Shown here one piece after another: positions 1 to 6,339 of a stretch of 24,585 nt of DNA (within the stretch, counting starts at the first letter, position 1; every line of letters starts with the position of its first letter). Under the pieces are notes generated by a model. That model was not told the origin of the DNA. It saw nothing but the letters and a program-made list of their open reading frames with translations, and ran no database searches. Source of the DNA: Chloroflexota bacterium (GTDB lineage: Bacteria; Chloroflexota; Anaerolineae; Anaerolineales; Villigracilaceae); contig JACPVB010000125.1 in the NCBI GenBank assembly GCA_016191985.1, forward strand, positions 1 to 24,585, in the 5' to 3' direction. Both the position numbers and the translations under genes were made by a program.

Positions 1-1
1 A

Positions 2-217
2 GTGCGGGAAGGCTTGGCAAAACGTTTTGAAGGGATTCCGGATGTGCATTATGGAGATGACCAGCACTGGATCTGTGGTAATTTCGGTGTCTCTGAATGG
101 ACACTGACTGGCACATCTACCTTAGGGCAACACATCGAAGTGCGCGGGGTCGACCTACTGGAATTCGCCCAGGGAAAGATCATCCGCAAAGATTCTTTCT
201 GGAAAATTCTTGAGTGA
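2..217 (+). CDS. NTF2-like / SnoaL-like family protein, C-terminal part (cut by window edge)
   Basis: The frame is open from the first bases of the window, so the true start lies to the left and only about 71 residues are visible. The visible part reads as the last strands of a SnoaL-like (nuclear transport factor 2 fold) domain: a short helix, then SEWTLTGT, then a strand pair ending in VRGVDLLEF, then GKIIRKDSFWK. The stretch 'tGT..G..ievRG.D....GKI.rkDsfwK' is characteristic of stand-alone SnoaL-like proteins of about 120-130 residues, which bind or isomerise small molecules or have no known substrate. No catalytic assignment is possible from this fragment. It ends 49 bases before the DUF1905 gene on the same strand. 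The family call is fairly sure and the function is unknown. Confidence 0.75.
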   Translation: MREGLAKRFEGIPDVHYGDDQHWICGNFGVSEWTLTGTSTLGQHIEVRGVDLLEFAQGKIIRKDSFWKILE

Positions 218-251
218 CTGGCAAGCTAACTGATCCAGAGCGTTGGGCATT

Positions 252-260
252 TGATATACT
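252..260 (+). promoter_or_regulatory. Extended -10 promoter element of the DUF1905 gene, placed for a leaderless mRNA
   Basis: TGATATACT matches the extended -10 pattern TGnTAtaaT. The hexamer TATACT (255-260) is followed by exactly six bases and then the ATG at 267, so transcription would be expected to begin at or next to the start codon. No Shine-Dalgarno sequence precedes this ATG, and I see no convincing -35. This is inference from spacing only. Confidence 0.45.
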
Positions 261-266
261 TTATCA

Positions 267-554
267 ATGGTCATCGAATTCACCGGCAAAATTTTCTACT
301 GGCGCGGTCCCGCCCCATATCTCTTCGTCACTGTTCCAGAAGGGCCAAGCCGCGATATAAAATCAATCTCAGGATTGGTGACGTATGGTTGGGGAGTGAT
401 CCCGGTCCTTGTACGGATCGGTAAAACCGAATGGAAGACTTCCTTATTCCCGAAAGATGGTCTTTACCTTGTGCCTATTCGAATGAGCGCCCAAAAAGCA
501 GAAAATTTAAAAGAAGGTGACAACGTAAAGATACAGCTTGAAATTCGCCTATAG
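267..554 (+). CDS. DUF1905 domain protein
   Basis: A 95-residue protein that is essentially one DUF1905 domain: an N-terminal strand (IEFTGKIFYW), a 'fVTVPEG' strand, then a basic-hydrophobic core with GWGVIPVLVRIGKTEWKTSLFP, and the end 'LKEGDNVKIQLEI', which matches the family's closing 'GD.V.v.lel' strand. DUF1905 is a small beta-barrel-like domain, often found fused to a YdeI/OmpD-associated domain but also alone as here. Its function is not established. The ATG at 267 is chosen because the domain begins directly there. It has no ribosome binding site, but a -10-like TATACT lies six bases upstream, which suggests leaderless expression. It shares strand with the SnoaL-like gene and is followed by an intrinsic terminator at 656-695. 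Confidence 0.85.
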   Translation: MVIEFTGKIFYWRGPAPYLFVTVPEGPSRDIKSISGLVTYGWGVIPVLVRIGKTEWKTSLFPKDGLYLVPIRMSAQKAENLKEGDNVKIQLEIRL

Positions 555-570
555 AAAGTGTCTGAAAAGC

Positions 571-644
571 ATGGACATAGCGGATCGATTCATGACTTTG
601 ACCGTCAACCGTTTCGCTGTATCCATAAGTGAAACATCAAAGTC
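571..644 (+). other. Two interlocked inverted repeats in the 3' region of the DUF1905 transcript
   Basis: GACTTTGA (594-601) pairs perfectly with TCAAAGTC (637-644). Bases 571-582 (ATGGACATAGCG) pair imperfectly with 615-626 (CGCTGTATCCAT), matching at both ends with a short mismatched centre. The two stems interleave, as in a pseudoknot, instead of nesting. The segment lies between the DUF1905 stop and its terminator. No known RNA family is recognised. Confidence 0.35.
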
Positions 645-655
645 AATTCAGCAAG

Positions 656-695
656 GCAACTGCCATTAATACCAGGGCCGTTGCTTTTTATTTTT
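656..695 (+). terminator. Intrinsic terminator after the DUF1905 gene
   Basis: GCAAC (656-660) pairs with GTTGC (680-684). After one mismatch, GCC (662-664) pairs with GGC (676-678). The stem is followed at once by TTTTTATTTTT (685-695). This is the usual stem plus U-tract arrangement and closes the first plus-strand unit before the promoter of the radical SAM gene. Confidence 0.6.
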
Positions 696-707
696 CATCG
701 TTACGGG

Positions 708-716
708 TGATACAAT
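708..716 (+). promoter_or_regulatory. Extended -10 promoter of the radical SAM gene
   Basis: TGATACAAT fits the extended -10 pattern TGnTAnnaT. The expected start point is near 723, which would leave only about ten bases before the ATG at 733, and no Shine-Dalgarno sequence is visible in that leader. No good -35 is seen at the normal spacing, as is common for extended -10 promoters. Confidence 0.4.
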
Positions 717-732
717 TGCCGAACTTATCGTT

Positions 733-1797
733 ATGTACAACCCTGAAACCATCTCGAAAGAAAAAGAAGAATTCAAACACGCCGTCCTGAACGCGCGCCC
801 GTTCAAGCCGTTGTATGTCAAGCTCAAAGTCTTTTACGGATGCAACCTCAAGTGCGAGATGTGCAATCACTGGCGGGAAACACGCGAGCCGCCCGTTTCA
901 GCGGACAGGTTCAAGGAAATCATCAGCGAACTGGCGAAGATGGGGACACAGAAAATCCACATCTCTGGCGGCGAGCCGATGCTGCGTCCACAAATCCCTG
1001 AATTCGTGGAACACGCCTCGGCATTGAATATCAAAGTCACCATGACGACGAACGGTACGCTCGTCACAAAAGAGAAGGCCAAGCGGCTCGTGGAGGGTGG
1101 ATTACGCGGCGTAAACATTTCCATCGACTCCCCCATCCGCAAGATGCACGAGAAAATTCGCGGTGTGGAAGGCGCGTTCAAAGCCACCATCAAAGCTGTT
1201 GAATTATTCCGCAGATATAAACACAAAGGCAAGTTGACCATTCGCATCAACACGGTGGTCAGCCGCACAAATTACCAAACGCTCGATACGCTCCCAGGCC
1301 TGGCCCACGAACTCGGCGCGGACGGCATCAATTTAATCCCAGTGGATGACCATTGCGGTGAAATCCTGTCCATGCGAAAGAAGGATATTGCTCTTTTCAA
1401 TGAAGAAATCGGCCCTAGAATTGCGGAACGCGCACTCGCATTAGGATTGATCGTTTCGGATGAAGACGCCTTTCCATTTGGCAGGAGCGAGTCCGAGGTC
1501 CGACTGGGACGCGCGGGGAGATACGCCTTCGGCTACTACGATAAACATCCCTGCTATGCGCCGTGGACTCACAGTCTCATTGATTTCAATGGCAACGTGT
1601 ACGTGTGCTGCATGACCCGTGAAAAAATTCCACCCATCGGCAATATTGCAAAACAATCCTTCAAGGAAATTTGGGAAGGCGCGGCCTATCGTCAGATACG
1701 ATTAAAAATGCACCCGCCCGCATTGGCTCCATGCAGGCGGTGCGATGATTTTATTGAACAGAATAAAGAGCTTTGGGAAACGATCGGGCCGTATTAA
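733..1797 (+). CDS. Radical SAM protein with SPASM-like C-terminal cluster domain
   Basis: A 354-residue radical SAM enzyme. The cluster motif CxxxCxxC is C37, C41 and C44 in YGCNLKCEMCNHW, followed by the SAM-binding 'SGGEP' at about 78-82. A TIM-barrel body runs to about residue 240. The C-terminal part has the cysteine layout of a SPASM/Twitch-type domain: C274 (HPCYAPW), C292-C293 in VYVCCMTR after FNGNV, and C334-x2-C337, with the usual 'GNI....F.eiW' link between them. The reaction begins with reductive cleavage of S-adenosylmethionine; SPASM members typically modify peptides or act in cofactor maturation. No precursor peptide gene is seen nearby, so the substrate is unknown. The ATG at 733 is the first in frame. 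It is convergent with the small zinc-binding gene. Confidence 0.9.
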   Translation: MYNPETISKEKEEFKHAVLNARPFKPLYVKLKVFYGCNLKCEMCNHWRETREPPVSADRFKEIISELAKMGTQKIHISGGEPMLRPQIPEFVEHASALNIKVTMTTNGTLVTKEKAKRLVEGGLRGVNISIDSPIRKMHEKIRGVEGAFKATIKAVELFRRYKHKGKLTIRINTVVSRTNYQTLDTLPGLAHELGADGINLIPVDDHCGEILSMRKKDIALFNEEIGPRIAERALALGLIVSDEDAFPFGRSESEVRLGRAGRYAFGYYDKHPCYAPWTHSLIDFNGNVYVCCMTREKIPPIGNIAKQSFKEIWEGAAYRQIRLKMHPPALAPCRRCDDFIEQNKELWETIGPY

Positions 1798-1800
1798 CTC

Positions 1801-1829
1801 TGGAGTGCGGAGCAAGCTCCGCGATTCCA
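1801..1829. terminator. Hairpin between convergent genes, possible two-way terminator
   Basis: GCGGAG (1807-1812) and CTCCGC (1817-1822) form a perfect six-pair stem with a CAAG loop. The flanks TGGA and TCCA can extend it across small bulges. It occupies the 35-base gap between the stops of the radical SAM gene and the opposing small zinc-binding gene. There is no strong U-tract, so termination is an inference from position. Confidence 0.4.
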
Positions 1830-1832
1830 AAA

Positions 1833-2123
1833 TTAGCTCAAATCCGAAAACATATCGCCGCTGTCATCGGCGTCATTATCGTTGAACCTGCTGGAGCGGC
1901 CAAAAGTATCAAGATCGGTTGGCGTAAACAACGCCGCGGCAATCGGCAAGGCGACGGGCATCTCAAGCCCCTGCTGACAGGCGAGGCACACACGGCCTTC
2001 CTTCGTCGCATTCGTATGCTCATCACAAAATCCGCGCCCGCATTTGACACACTTGCCAAGCGCGGGATTCTCGCACTGATGCGGAACCAGATAACCGATA
2101 ATCATTTCACATTTTTCTGCCAT
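1833..2123 (-). CDS. Small B-box-like zinc-binding protein
   Basis: The start at 2123 is chosen because a clear ribosome binding site (GAGGTGAT) stands just upstream of this ATG; the frame stays open upstream but has no site there. The product has 96 residues. Its first half holds paired metal ligands: C17, C25-x2-C28, C33-x2-H36 and C46-x2-C49, in the pattern HQCEN...GKCVKCGRGFCDEHT...CLAC, which resembles a B-box or related zinc-ribbon fold common in Anaerolineae. The middle is Ala/Pro-rich, and the tail is strongly acidic (NDNDADDSGD). No enzyme residues are seen. Such proteins usually bind a partner or zinc, but the function is unknown. It is convergent with the radical SAM gene and divergent from the glycosyltransferase gene. 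Confidence 0.75.
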   Translation of the reverse strand: MAEKCEMIIGYLVPHQCENPALGKCVKCGRGFCDEHTNATKEGRVCLACQQGLEMPVALPIAAALFTPTDLDTFGRSSRFNDNDADDSGDMFSDLS

Positions 2124-2136
2124 ATCACCTCGTAAT

Positions 2137-2176
2137 GTGCCGCAACATTTATGTTGTGAGATAAATCTCGCGGTAC
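2137..2176. repeat. Dispersed palindromic element, copy A
   Basis: Outer arms GTGCCGC (2137-2143) and GCGGTAC (2170-2176) are complementary with one mismatch. They enclose two small hairpins, GCAACATTTATGTTGT (2142-2157) and GAGATAAATCTC (2158-2169). The core is shared with the element at 16092-16161. It lies between divergent genes, and its right arm carries the -10-like TACACT of the glycosyltransferase gene. Confidence 0.7.
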
Positions 2177-2179
2177 ACT
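2174..2179 (+). promoter_or_regulatory. -10-like hexamer of the glycosyltransferase gene, leaderless spacing
   Basis: TACACT is followed by exactly six bases and then the ATG at 2186, the same geometry as TATACT before the DUF1905 gene. There is no Shine-Dalgarno sequence before this ATG. The hexamer overlaps the right arm of the palindromic element. Inference from spacing only. Confidence 0.35.
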
Positions 2180-2185
2180 TGCCAT

Positions 2186-3358
2186 ATGAAAATCGCCTTA
2201 CTTTCCGAAAAGTATACACCAGACATTGGCGGTCTCGCAATCTCCACAGGACGATTGGGTGATCTCTTATCTTCAGTTGGACATGACGTTCGCCTCTTCG
2301 CTCCAATCTCTTCGGCCTCGCTCAGGACAAGCCCCAACCTGCCACCCACCATCAAGCAGACTCAACACTCGGGCAGTGTCCACGTCACACGCTTTGGCGC
2401 GCACAAGCGCGTGGATGATACTCTCGTGGATTGGTTTGAACTTGTCGTCGAAGAACACAAGCGTGAACCGTTCGATTTGATCCACGCTTATTTTCTTCCA
2501 CAAGCGGGGTTCGTTGCGGCGTATGCGGGGAAATATTTAAACATTCCCAGCGTCGTCTCCATCCGCGGGAATGACATCGAGCGCGCGGCTTTTGACCCAT
2601 CCAAGTTTTCGCATGTCATGTATGCCTTGCAAAATGCCAGTGCAGTCACAACCAATGCAAGCGAGTTGGCAAAAAAAGCAAAAGCATTTATAGACCGGGA
2701 AATTCACCTCATTCCGAACGGAATCGACACGGAGCGATTCAAGCCAATGGAGAGGAATGAAACGTTGGCGGAAGTGATTGGGTTGAATGAAGGAAAGAAG
2801 AGAGAAGAAAGAAGTGCAGTGATTGGTTTCGTTGGTGAACTGCGTGAAAAGAAAGGGTTGGCGACTCTATTGAGCGCCTACGCGCAGGCTGGTAGGAAAA
2901 TGCCCGTTTCGCTGCTCATTGTCGGGGAGATTCGGCCCGGGGACGACAGAGCAATTTTCGACGAGTTCCGAAGCGCAAATCCTGATTCCCAAATCATCGT
3001 CACCGGACAAATCCCCCACAAAGACCTGCCCGCCTATTATTCTTTGATGGATGTTTTCGTGCATCCGTCGCTACGGGATGGGATGCCAAACGCGGTGCTC
3101 GAAGCGATGGCATGTGGCAAGGCTGTCATTGCAACGCCCGTTGGCGGCGTGCCGGATATTTTGGAAGACGGAAAGAATGGAATGGCAGTCAACGTCAATG
3201 ATGCAAACATGCTGTCCAATGTCATTCTTGAGTTGTCAGGCAATTTTAAGAAACGGGAAGAGCTTGGCAAAAACGCGCGAGAAATGGTTACAAAAAGGTT
3301 TACACTTAAGCAGGAACTGGAAGCGAACCTGGCAGTTTATCGGAACCTCGGATTGTAA
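2186..3358 (+). CDS. GT-B fold glycosyltransferase, family 4 type
   Basis: A 390-residue retaining glycosyltransferase of the GT4 kind. The N-terminal Rossmann domain opens with MKIALLSEKYTPDIGG, where 'P..GG' is the acceptor-side glycine loop. The donor domain starts near 212 with IGFVGELREKKG. The nucleotide-sugar motif is SLRDGMPNAVLEAMACG: the second glutamate of the EX7E motif is E306, but the first is aspartate (D298). 'IPNGID..rF' at 176-185 is also typical. Such enzymes move a sugar from a nucleotide donor to a lipid, polysaccharide or other acceptor at the inner face of the membrane; donor and acceptor cannot be told here. Its stop is 13 bases before the MoxR ATPase, so the two are likely co-transcribed. 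Residues of about 41-50 are encoded by a segment resembling a dispersed repeat. A purine-rich stretch near 2785-2815 encodes a charged linker between the domains. Confidence 0.9.
   Translation: MKIALLSEKYTPDIGGLAISTGRLGDLLSSVGHDVRLFAPISSASLRTSPNLPPTIKQTQHSGSVHVTRFGAHKRVDDTLVDWFELVVEEHKREPFDLIHAYFLPQAGFVAAYAGKYLNIPSVVSIRGNDIERAAFDPSKFSHVMYALQNASAVTTNASELAKKAKAFIDREIHLIPNGIDTERFKPMERNETLAEVIGLNEGKKREERSAVIGFVGELREKKGLATLLSAYAQAGRKMPVSLLIVGEIRPGDDRAIFDEFRSANPDSQIIVTGQIPHKDLPAYYSLMDVFVHPSLRDGMPNAVLEAMACGKAVIATPVGGVPDILEDGKNGMAVNVNDANMLSNVILELSGNFKKREELGKNAREMVTKRFTLKQELEANLAVYRNLGL
2309..2333. repeat. Repeat-like segment inside the glycosyltransferase gene
   Basis: On the minus strand this reads GGCTTGTCCTGAGCGAGGCC and onward to CGAAGA, which resembles the 'cttgtcctgagcgaagtcgaagg' type of short repeat found between genes in many bacterial genomes. 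It shares the CCTGAGC core with the repeat at 12001. Here it is in frame and codes for a Ser/Pro-rich loop. Family membership is recalled from general knowledge, not searched. Confidence 0.4.
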
Positions 3359-3371
3359 AAACAGGAGAGAT

Positions 3372-4334
3372 ATGGCAACCTTCTTTGATTCAACCACCGC
3401 AGTCAAATCTGAATTGAACAAACAGAAGTACATTGCTTCTGACGAAATCACGACAATTGTGTATCTCGCGCAGAAGCTGGGAAAGCCGCTTCTTGCCGAA
3501 GGGCCGGCTGGAGTGGGCAAAACGGAATTAGCCAAAGCGATAGCATCGGCAACAGGGCGGGAGTTGATCCGCTTGCAATGCTATGAGGGGTTGGACGAGT
3601 CCAAGGCGTTGTATGAATGGGAGTATTCCAAACAGTTGTTGTACACGCAATTGTTGCGCGATAAATTAAATGATGCGCTTGGCAAAGCAGAGTCACTGGC
3701 AGAGGCGGCAGATAAACTGGCAAAAGAGGAGGATGTGTTTTTCTCAAATCGTTTCCTCTTGCAGCGTCCACTGTTGAAGGCGATCTTGAGTGAAAAGCCA
3801 ACCGTTTTGCTGATCGATGAAATTGACCGCGCAGACGCCGAATTCGAAGCCTTCCTGCTGGAAGTGTTGAGTGACTTTCAAGTGTCTGTGCCGGAGTTGG
3901 GGACGTTGGCCGCAAAACATAAACCCTTTGTAGTTCTCACCTCCAACAATACCCGCGAACTCTCTGAAGCGTTGAAACGCCGCTGTTTGTATCTCTTTAT
4001 TGACTATCCATCCCTGAGCGAAGAATTGGCAGTTGTGAGATTGAAAGTCCCCGACCTAAATCCCAAGCTGGCCCAGCAGGCTGTCGAGTTTGTGCAAAAA
4101 TTGCGTAAGGCAGACATGCGCAAGTCCCCGTCCATCAGCGAGACGTTGGACTGGGCAAATGCGCTTGTGGCGTTGAACGCGTCCAATTTAAACAAAGATG
4201 TTTTGGAAGACACGCTTTCGGTTTTGCTCAAGCATGAAGCAGATTTGCAGAAGGCGAAGCGGCAGTTGATAAGTCCGCCGCAACAGCCAAAGCAGAGACC
4301 TGCGGATGATTTTGGACGGTTTTCTGGGAACTGA
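3372..4334 (+). CDS. MoxR-family AAA+ ATPase (CoxD-like)
   Basis: The frame is open far upstream, inside the glycosyltransferase gene, but the ATG at 3372 has AGGAGA just ahead of it and gives a 320-residue protein of normal family length. Walker A is GPAGVGKT (44-51), Walker B is LLIDE (146-150), sensor 1 is TSNN (190-193), and arginine-finger candidates are in KRRC (202-205). A conserved family feature is the LQCYEGLDESKALYEW segment (68-83), which points to the APE2220/CoxD branch of MoxR. These ATPases work with VWA proteins as chaperones that insert metals or remodel enzyme complexes, as CoxD does with CoxE for CO dehydrogenase. The next gene is exactly such a VWA protein. No CO dehydrogenase genes are in the window, so the client is unknown. 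Confidence 0.92.
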   Translation: MATFFDSTTAVKSELNKQKYIASDEITTIVYLAQKLGKPLLAEGPAGVGKTELAKAIASATGRELIRLQCYEGLDESKALYEWEYSKQLLYTQLLRDKLNDALGKAESLAEAADKLAKEEDVFFSNRFLLQRPLLKAILSEKPTVLLIDEIDRADAEFEAFLLEVLSDFQVSVPELGTLAAKHKPFVVLTSNNTRELSEALKRRCLYLFIDYPSLSEELAVVRLKVPDLNPKLAQQAVEFVQKLRKADMRKSPSISETLDWANALVALNASNLNKDVLEDTLSVLLKHEADLQKAKRQLISPPQQPKQRPADDFGRFSGN

Positions 4335-4339
4335 TTTTC

Positions 4340-4399
4340 GTAGGGGCACAGCGAGACGGTTCATGGTCATGTTGAAGAATGGTCCCGCTGTGCCCCTAC
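4340..4399. repeat. 60-bp inverted-repeat element inside the MoxR-VWA operon
   Basis: GTAGGGGCACAGCG (4340-4353) is the exact reverse complement of CGCTGTGCCCCTAC (4386-4399). After one mismatch, GAC (4355-4357) pairs with GTC (4382-4384). About 24 bases form the loop region. It fills most of the gap between the two genes, and its right end abuts the AGGA that serves as ribosome binding site of the VWA gene. It looks like a small dispersed or MITE-like palindrome, or a processing or attenuation hairpin. No target-site duplication is evident. Confidence 0.7.
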
Positions 4400-4413
4400 A
4401 GGATGAATAAATT

Positions 4414-5790
4414 ATGGAATCCCGTATCTTACAGTTAATAGCAGCGTTGCGCGCGAGCGGGGTGCGCGTGTCTTTGGCAGAGTCTGCTGAGGCATTCTCT
4501 GCTGTGGATTTAATGGGGATTCAAAACCGCGAGTCGTTTCGGTTGTCGTTGCGCGCCACGCTTGTCAAAGATGTGAAAGACCTGCCCACTTTCGATAAAT
4601 TATTCCCGCTGTTCTTCGGGTCGGGACAGCCGCCAATGATGGGCGGAAATCCGATGGATGATCTCACGCCTGAAGAAATCCAGATGCTGGCGGAGGCGTT
4701 GCGGCAGTTCGCGGAGAATCTCCGTCAGCGGATGGAAAGGCTGATGAACGGCGAGCAACTGTCCCGTGCGGAGTTGGAGGCGTTGGCGCAATTGGTCGGG
4801 CTGAATCAGGCGGATAATCTTAATTATCAAAACTGGATGGCACAACGCATGATGCGCGCGCTGGCGTTCCCCGAAGTGCGCGAGGCGCTGCGTGAGTTGA
4901 TGGAACAACTCCAACAGATGGGCATGAGCCGCGAGCGTATCGAGCAAATCCGAAACATGATCCAGCAGAACATGCAGGGGATGCAGGAACAGCTCAATCA
5001 GTTTGCGGGCGAGCGCATTGCCGAGAATTTGAGCGAACGTCCGCGCGGCGAAAATATTGATAGCCTAATGAACCGTCCGTTCCACGCTTTGTCGGATGCG
5101 GATAAAAAATTGTTGCAGCGTGAAGTGAAACGACTCGCCGCCGCATTGCGCACCCGCATTGCGTTGCGACAAAAAAGAATGAAGAGCGGGCAAATGGACC
5201 CGAAGGCGACCATCCGCGCGAGCCTGAAATATCACGGCGTACCAATGGAAATCAAACACCGTGACCGCATCCGCAAGCCGAAGATCGTGATGATTTGCGA
5301 TGTGAGCACGTCGATGCGCTTTTGCTCGGAGTTGATGCTGAGTTTTCTTTTCGCATTGCAAGGGCAAGTCCGCAAGACGCACGCCTTTGCATTCATCGAC
5401 CATCTTGAATCCATCTCGGAGGATTTCAGCGGCTCAAACGCGGATGAGGCGATTGCTTCCGTTTTATGGCGCATGCCTAGCGGACATTACAACACCGACC
5501 TTGGCTGGTCGCTCAACGATTTCAATAACGAATACATGGATACCCTGAACAGCGGGACGACGCTGCTCATCGTCGGCGATGGACGCAACAATTACAACGA
5601 TCCGCGCCTCGACATTTTCTCCACGATGACACGCCGCGCCTCACGCACCATCTGGCTGAATCCTGAACCCGAGCATTTGTGGCACGGTGACAGCGACATG
5701 CCCAAGTACGCTCCGATGTGCAGCCATGTGTTAAAGGTAAGCAATTTGAGGGAGCTGGCGCAGGCGGTGGATGAGTTGTTGGCGGGGTAA
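4414..5790 (+). CDS. VWA domain protein, CoxE type (partner of the MoxR ATPase)
   Basis: A 458-residue protein. The first 50-60 residues form a helical domain, with an Arg-rich turn (SFRLSLRATL) and DKLFPLFFG. A long Gln/Met/Glu-rich helical region follows (about 85-210), then a basic linker. The VWA domain starts near 288 with KPKIVMICDVSTSM. Its metal (MIDAS) residues are all present: D296, S298 and S300, then T361 (TDLG) and D389 (GDGRNN). This is the CoxE-like layout, and the upstream gene is the matching MoxR ATPase 79 bases away. Together they should form a cytosolic ATP-driven chaperone unit acting on a metalloenzyme or a surface complex. The start at 4414 has AGGA (4400-4403) upstream. 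The central Gln/Met-rich helices are longer and lower in complexity than the rest and may be a coiled coil. Confidence 0.92.
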   Translation: MESRILQLIAALRASGVRVSLAESAEAFSAVDLMGIQNRESFRLSLRATLVKDVKDLPTFDKLFPLFFGSGQPPMMGGNPMDDLTPEEIQMLAEALRQFAENLRQRMERLMNGEQLSRAELEALAQLVGLNQADNLNYQNWMAQRMMRALAFPEVREALRELMEQLQQMGMSRERIEQIRNMIQQNMQGMQEQLNQFAGERIAENLSERPRGENIDSLMNRPFHALSDADKKLLQREVKRLAAALRTRIALRQKRMKSGQMDPKATIRASLKYHGVPMEIKHRDRIRKPKIVMICDVSTSMRFCSELMLSFLFALQGQVRKTHAFAFIDHLESISEDFSGSNADEAIASVLWRMPSGHYNTDLGWSLNDFNNEYMDTLNSGTTLLIVGDGRNNYNDPRLDIFSTMTRRASRTIWLNPEPEHLWHGDSDMPKYAPMCSHVLKVSNLRELAQAVDELLAG

Positions 5791-5840
5791 AGAATAATTT
5801 CCGTCCTGCCCTCTCAACCATGCGTGGAGAGGCCAGAGAT

Positions 5841-5899
5841 AAAACAAACCTCAACACAACCCACCCCGAAATTAATCTTTCGCGGGTGAGTTTGTTTTT
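5841..5899 (+). terminator. Long hairpin with T-run, probable terminator of the GT4-MoxR-VWA unit
   Basis: The left arm AAAACAAACCTCA (from 5841), then ACCC and CGAAA, pairs with the right arm TTTCGCGGGTGAGTTTGTTT (from 5878), with small bulges. The 3' arm ends in a T-rich run (TTTGTTTTTA). It starts 51 bases after the VWA stop. The bulges lower confidence. Confidence 0.45.
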
Positions 5900-6211
5900 A
5901 AGGGCAAAGCGCGCGCGCGGAGCAAGGGTGACGAGGCTCGTCTCCGCCATTGCCAAACCGCCAGGCGGTAACTGAAGGGCACGAGGCTGGATTCGGAAAA
6001 TATGAAGCGTCAGTTTGTCACTGATGAGCGTGGGCATTTTCTGATATGCCTTTCTTTTTTAATCATAAGTCGAAATGCGGGTGGTTTCAAATCATTGTCA
6101 AGTTTTTGTAAAGCACGTCAGCGCGGGAGCGCTCACAGTTTGTTGTAACTTGGCTCAAAGCCGCCCTCCTTTGCGGAGCACCCTGTGGGCGGCGGCGTCC
6201 CGTGAGTACAT

Positions 6212-6233
6212 CCTTCGCCGAGGACGGCGAAGG
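6212..6233. repeat. Perfect 8-bp hairpin
   Basis: CCTTCGCC (6212-6219), loop GAGGAC, GGCGAAGG (6226-6233). It stands about 107 bases upstream of the DUF2652 start. It resembles short hairpins repeated between genes in this kind of genome; one copy only is seen here. Confidence 0.5.
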
Positions 6234-6339
6234 GAGCAAACTCATCTACAAAATTTTAGTACACCTGTCAGCACGCAAGGGAAGTCGCTCAGGTCTTAAT
6301 AGTGTAAACTTGGGAAAACTTCGTTCTTTAGAGGTGTTT

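Larger units (their letters stand above)
5791..6339. other. 549 bases without a convincing gene; several hairpins
   Basis: No open frame here has coding character. A minus-strand frame running in from the VWA gene is a shadow. The stretch is rich in inverted repeats: CCTCTC...GAGAGG at about 5810-5833, the long hairpin at 5841-5899, ACCGCC-a-GGCGGT near 5957-5970, GCCGCCC...GGGCGGC near 6161-6194, and the perfect hairpin at 6212-6233. No known RNA class is recognised. It must contain the end of the VWA transcript and the promoter of the DUF2652 gene, but I cannot place a promoter with confidence. Confidence 0.6.

Noticed and set aside
3051..3371. N-terminal extension of the MoxR ATPase frame
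   Set aside because: It overlaps the glycosyltransferase gene in another frame; the ATG at 3372 has a good ribosome binding site and the family's usual length.
5567..6037. Minus-strand open frame of 156 codons overlapping the end of the VWA gene
   Set aside because: It runs antisense to well-supported VWA codons, and its translation is low-complexity and basic with no family pattern.
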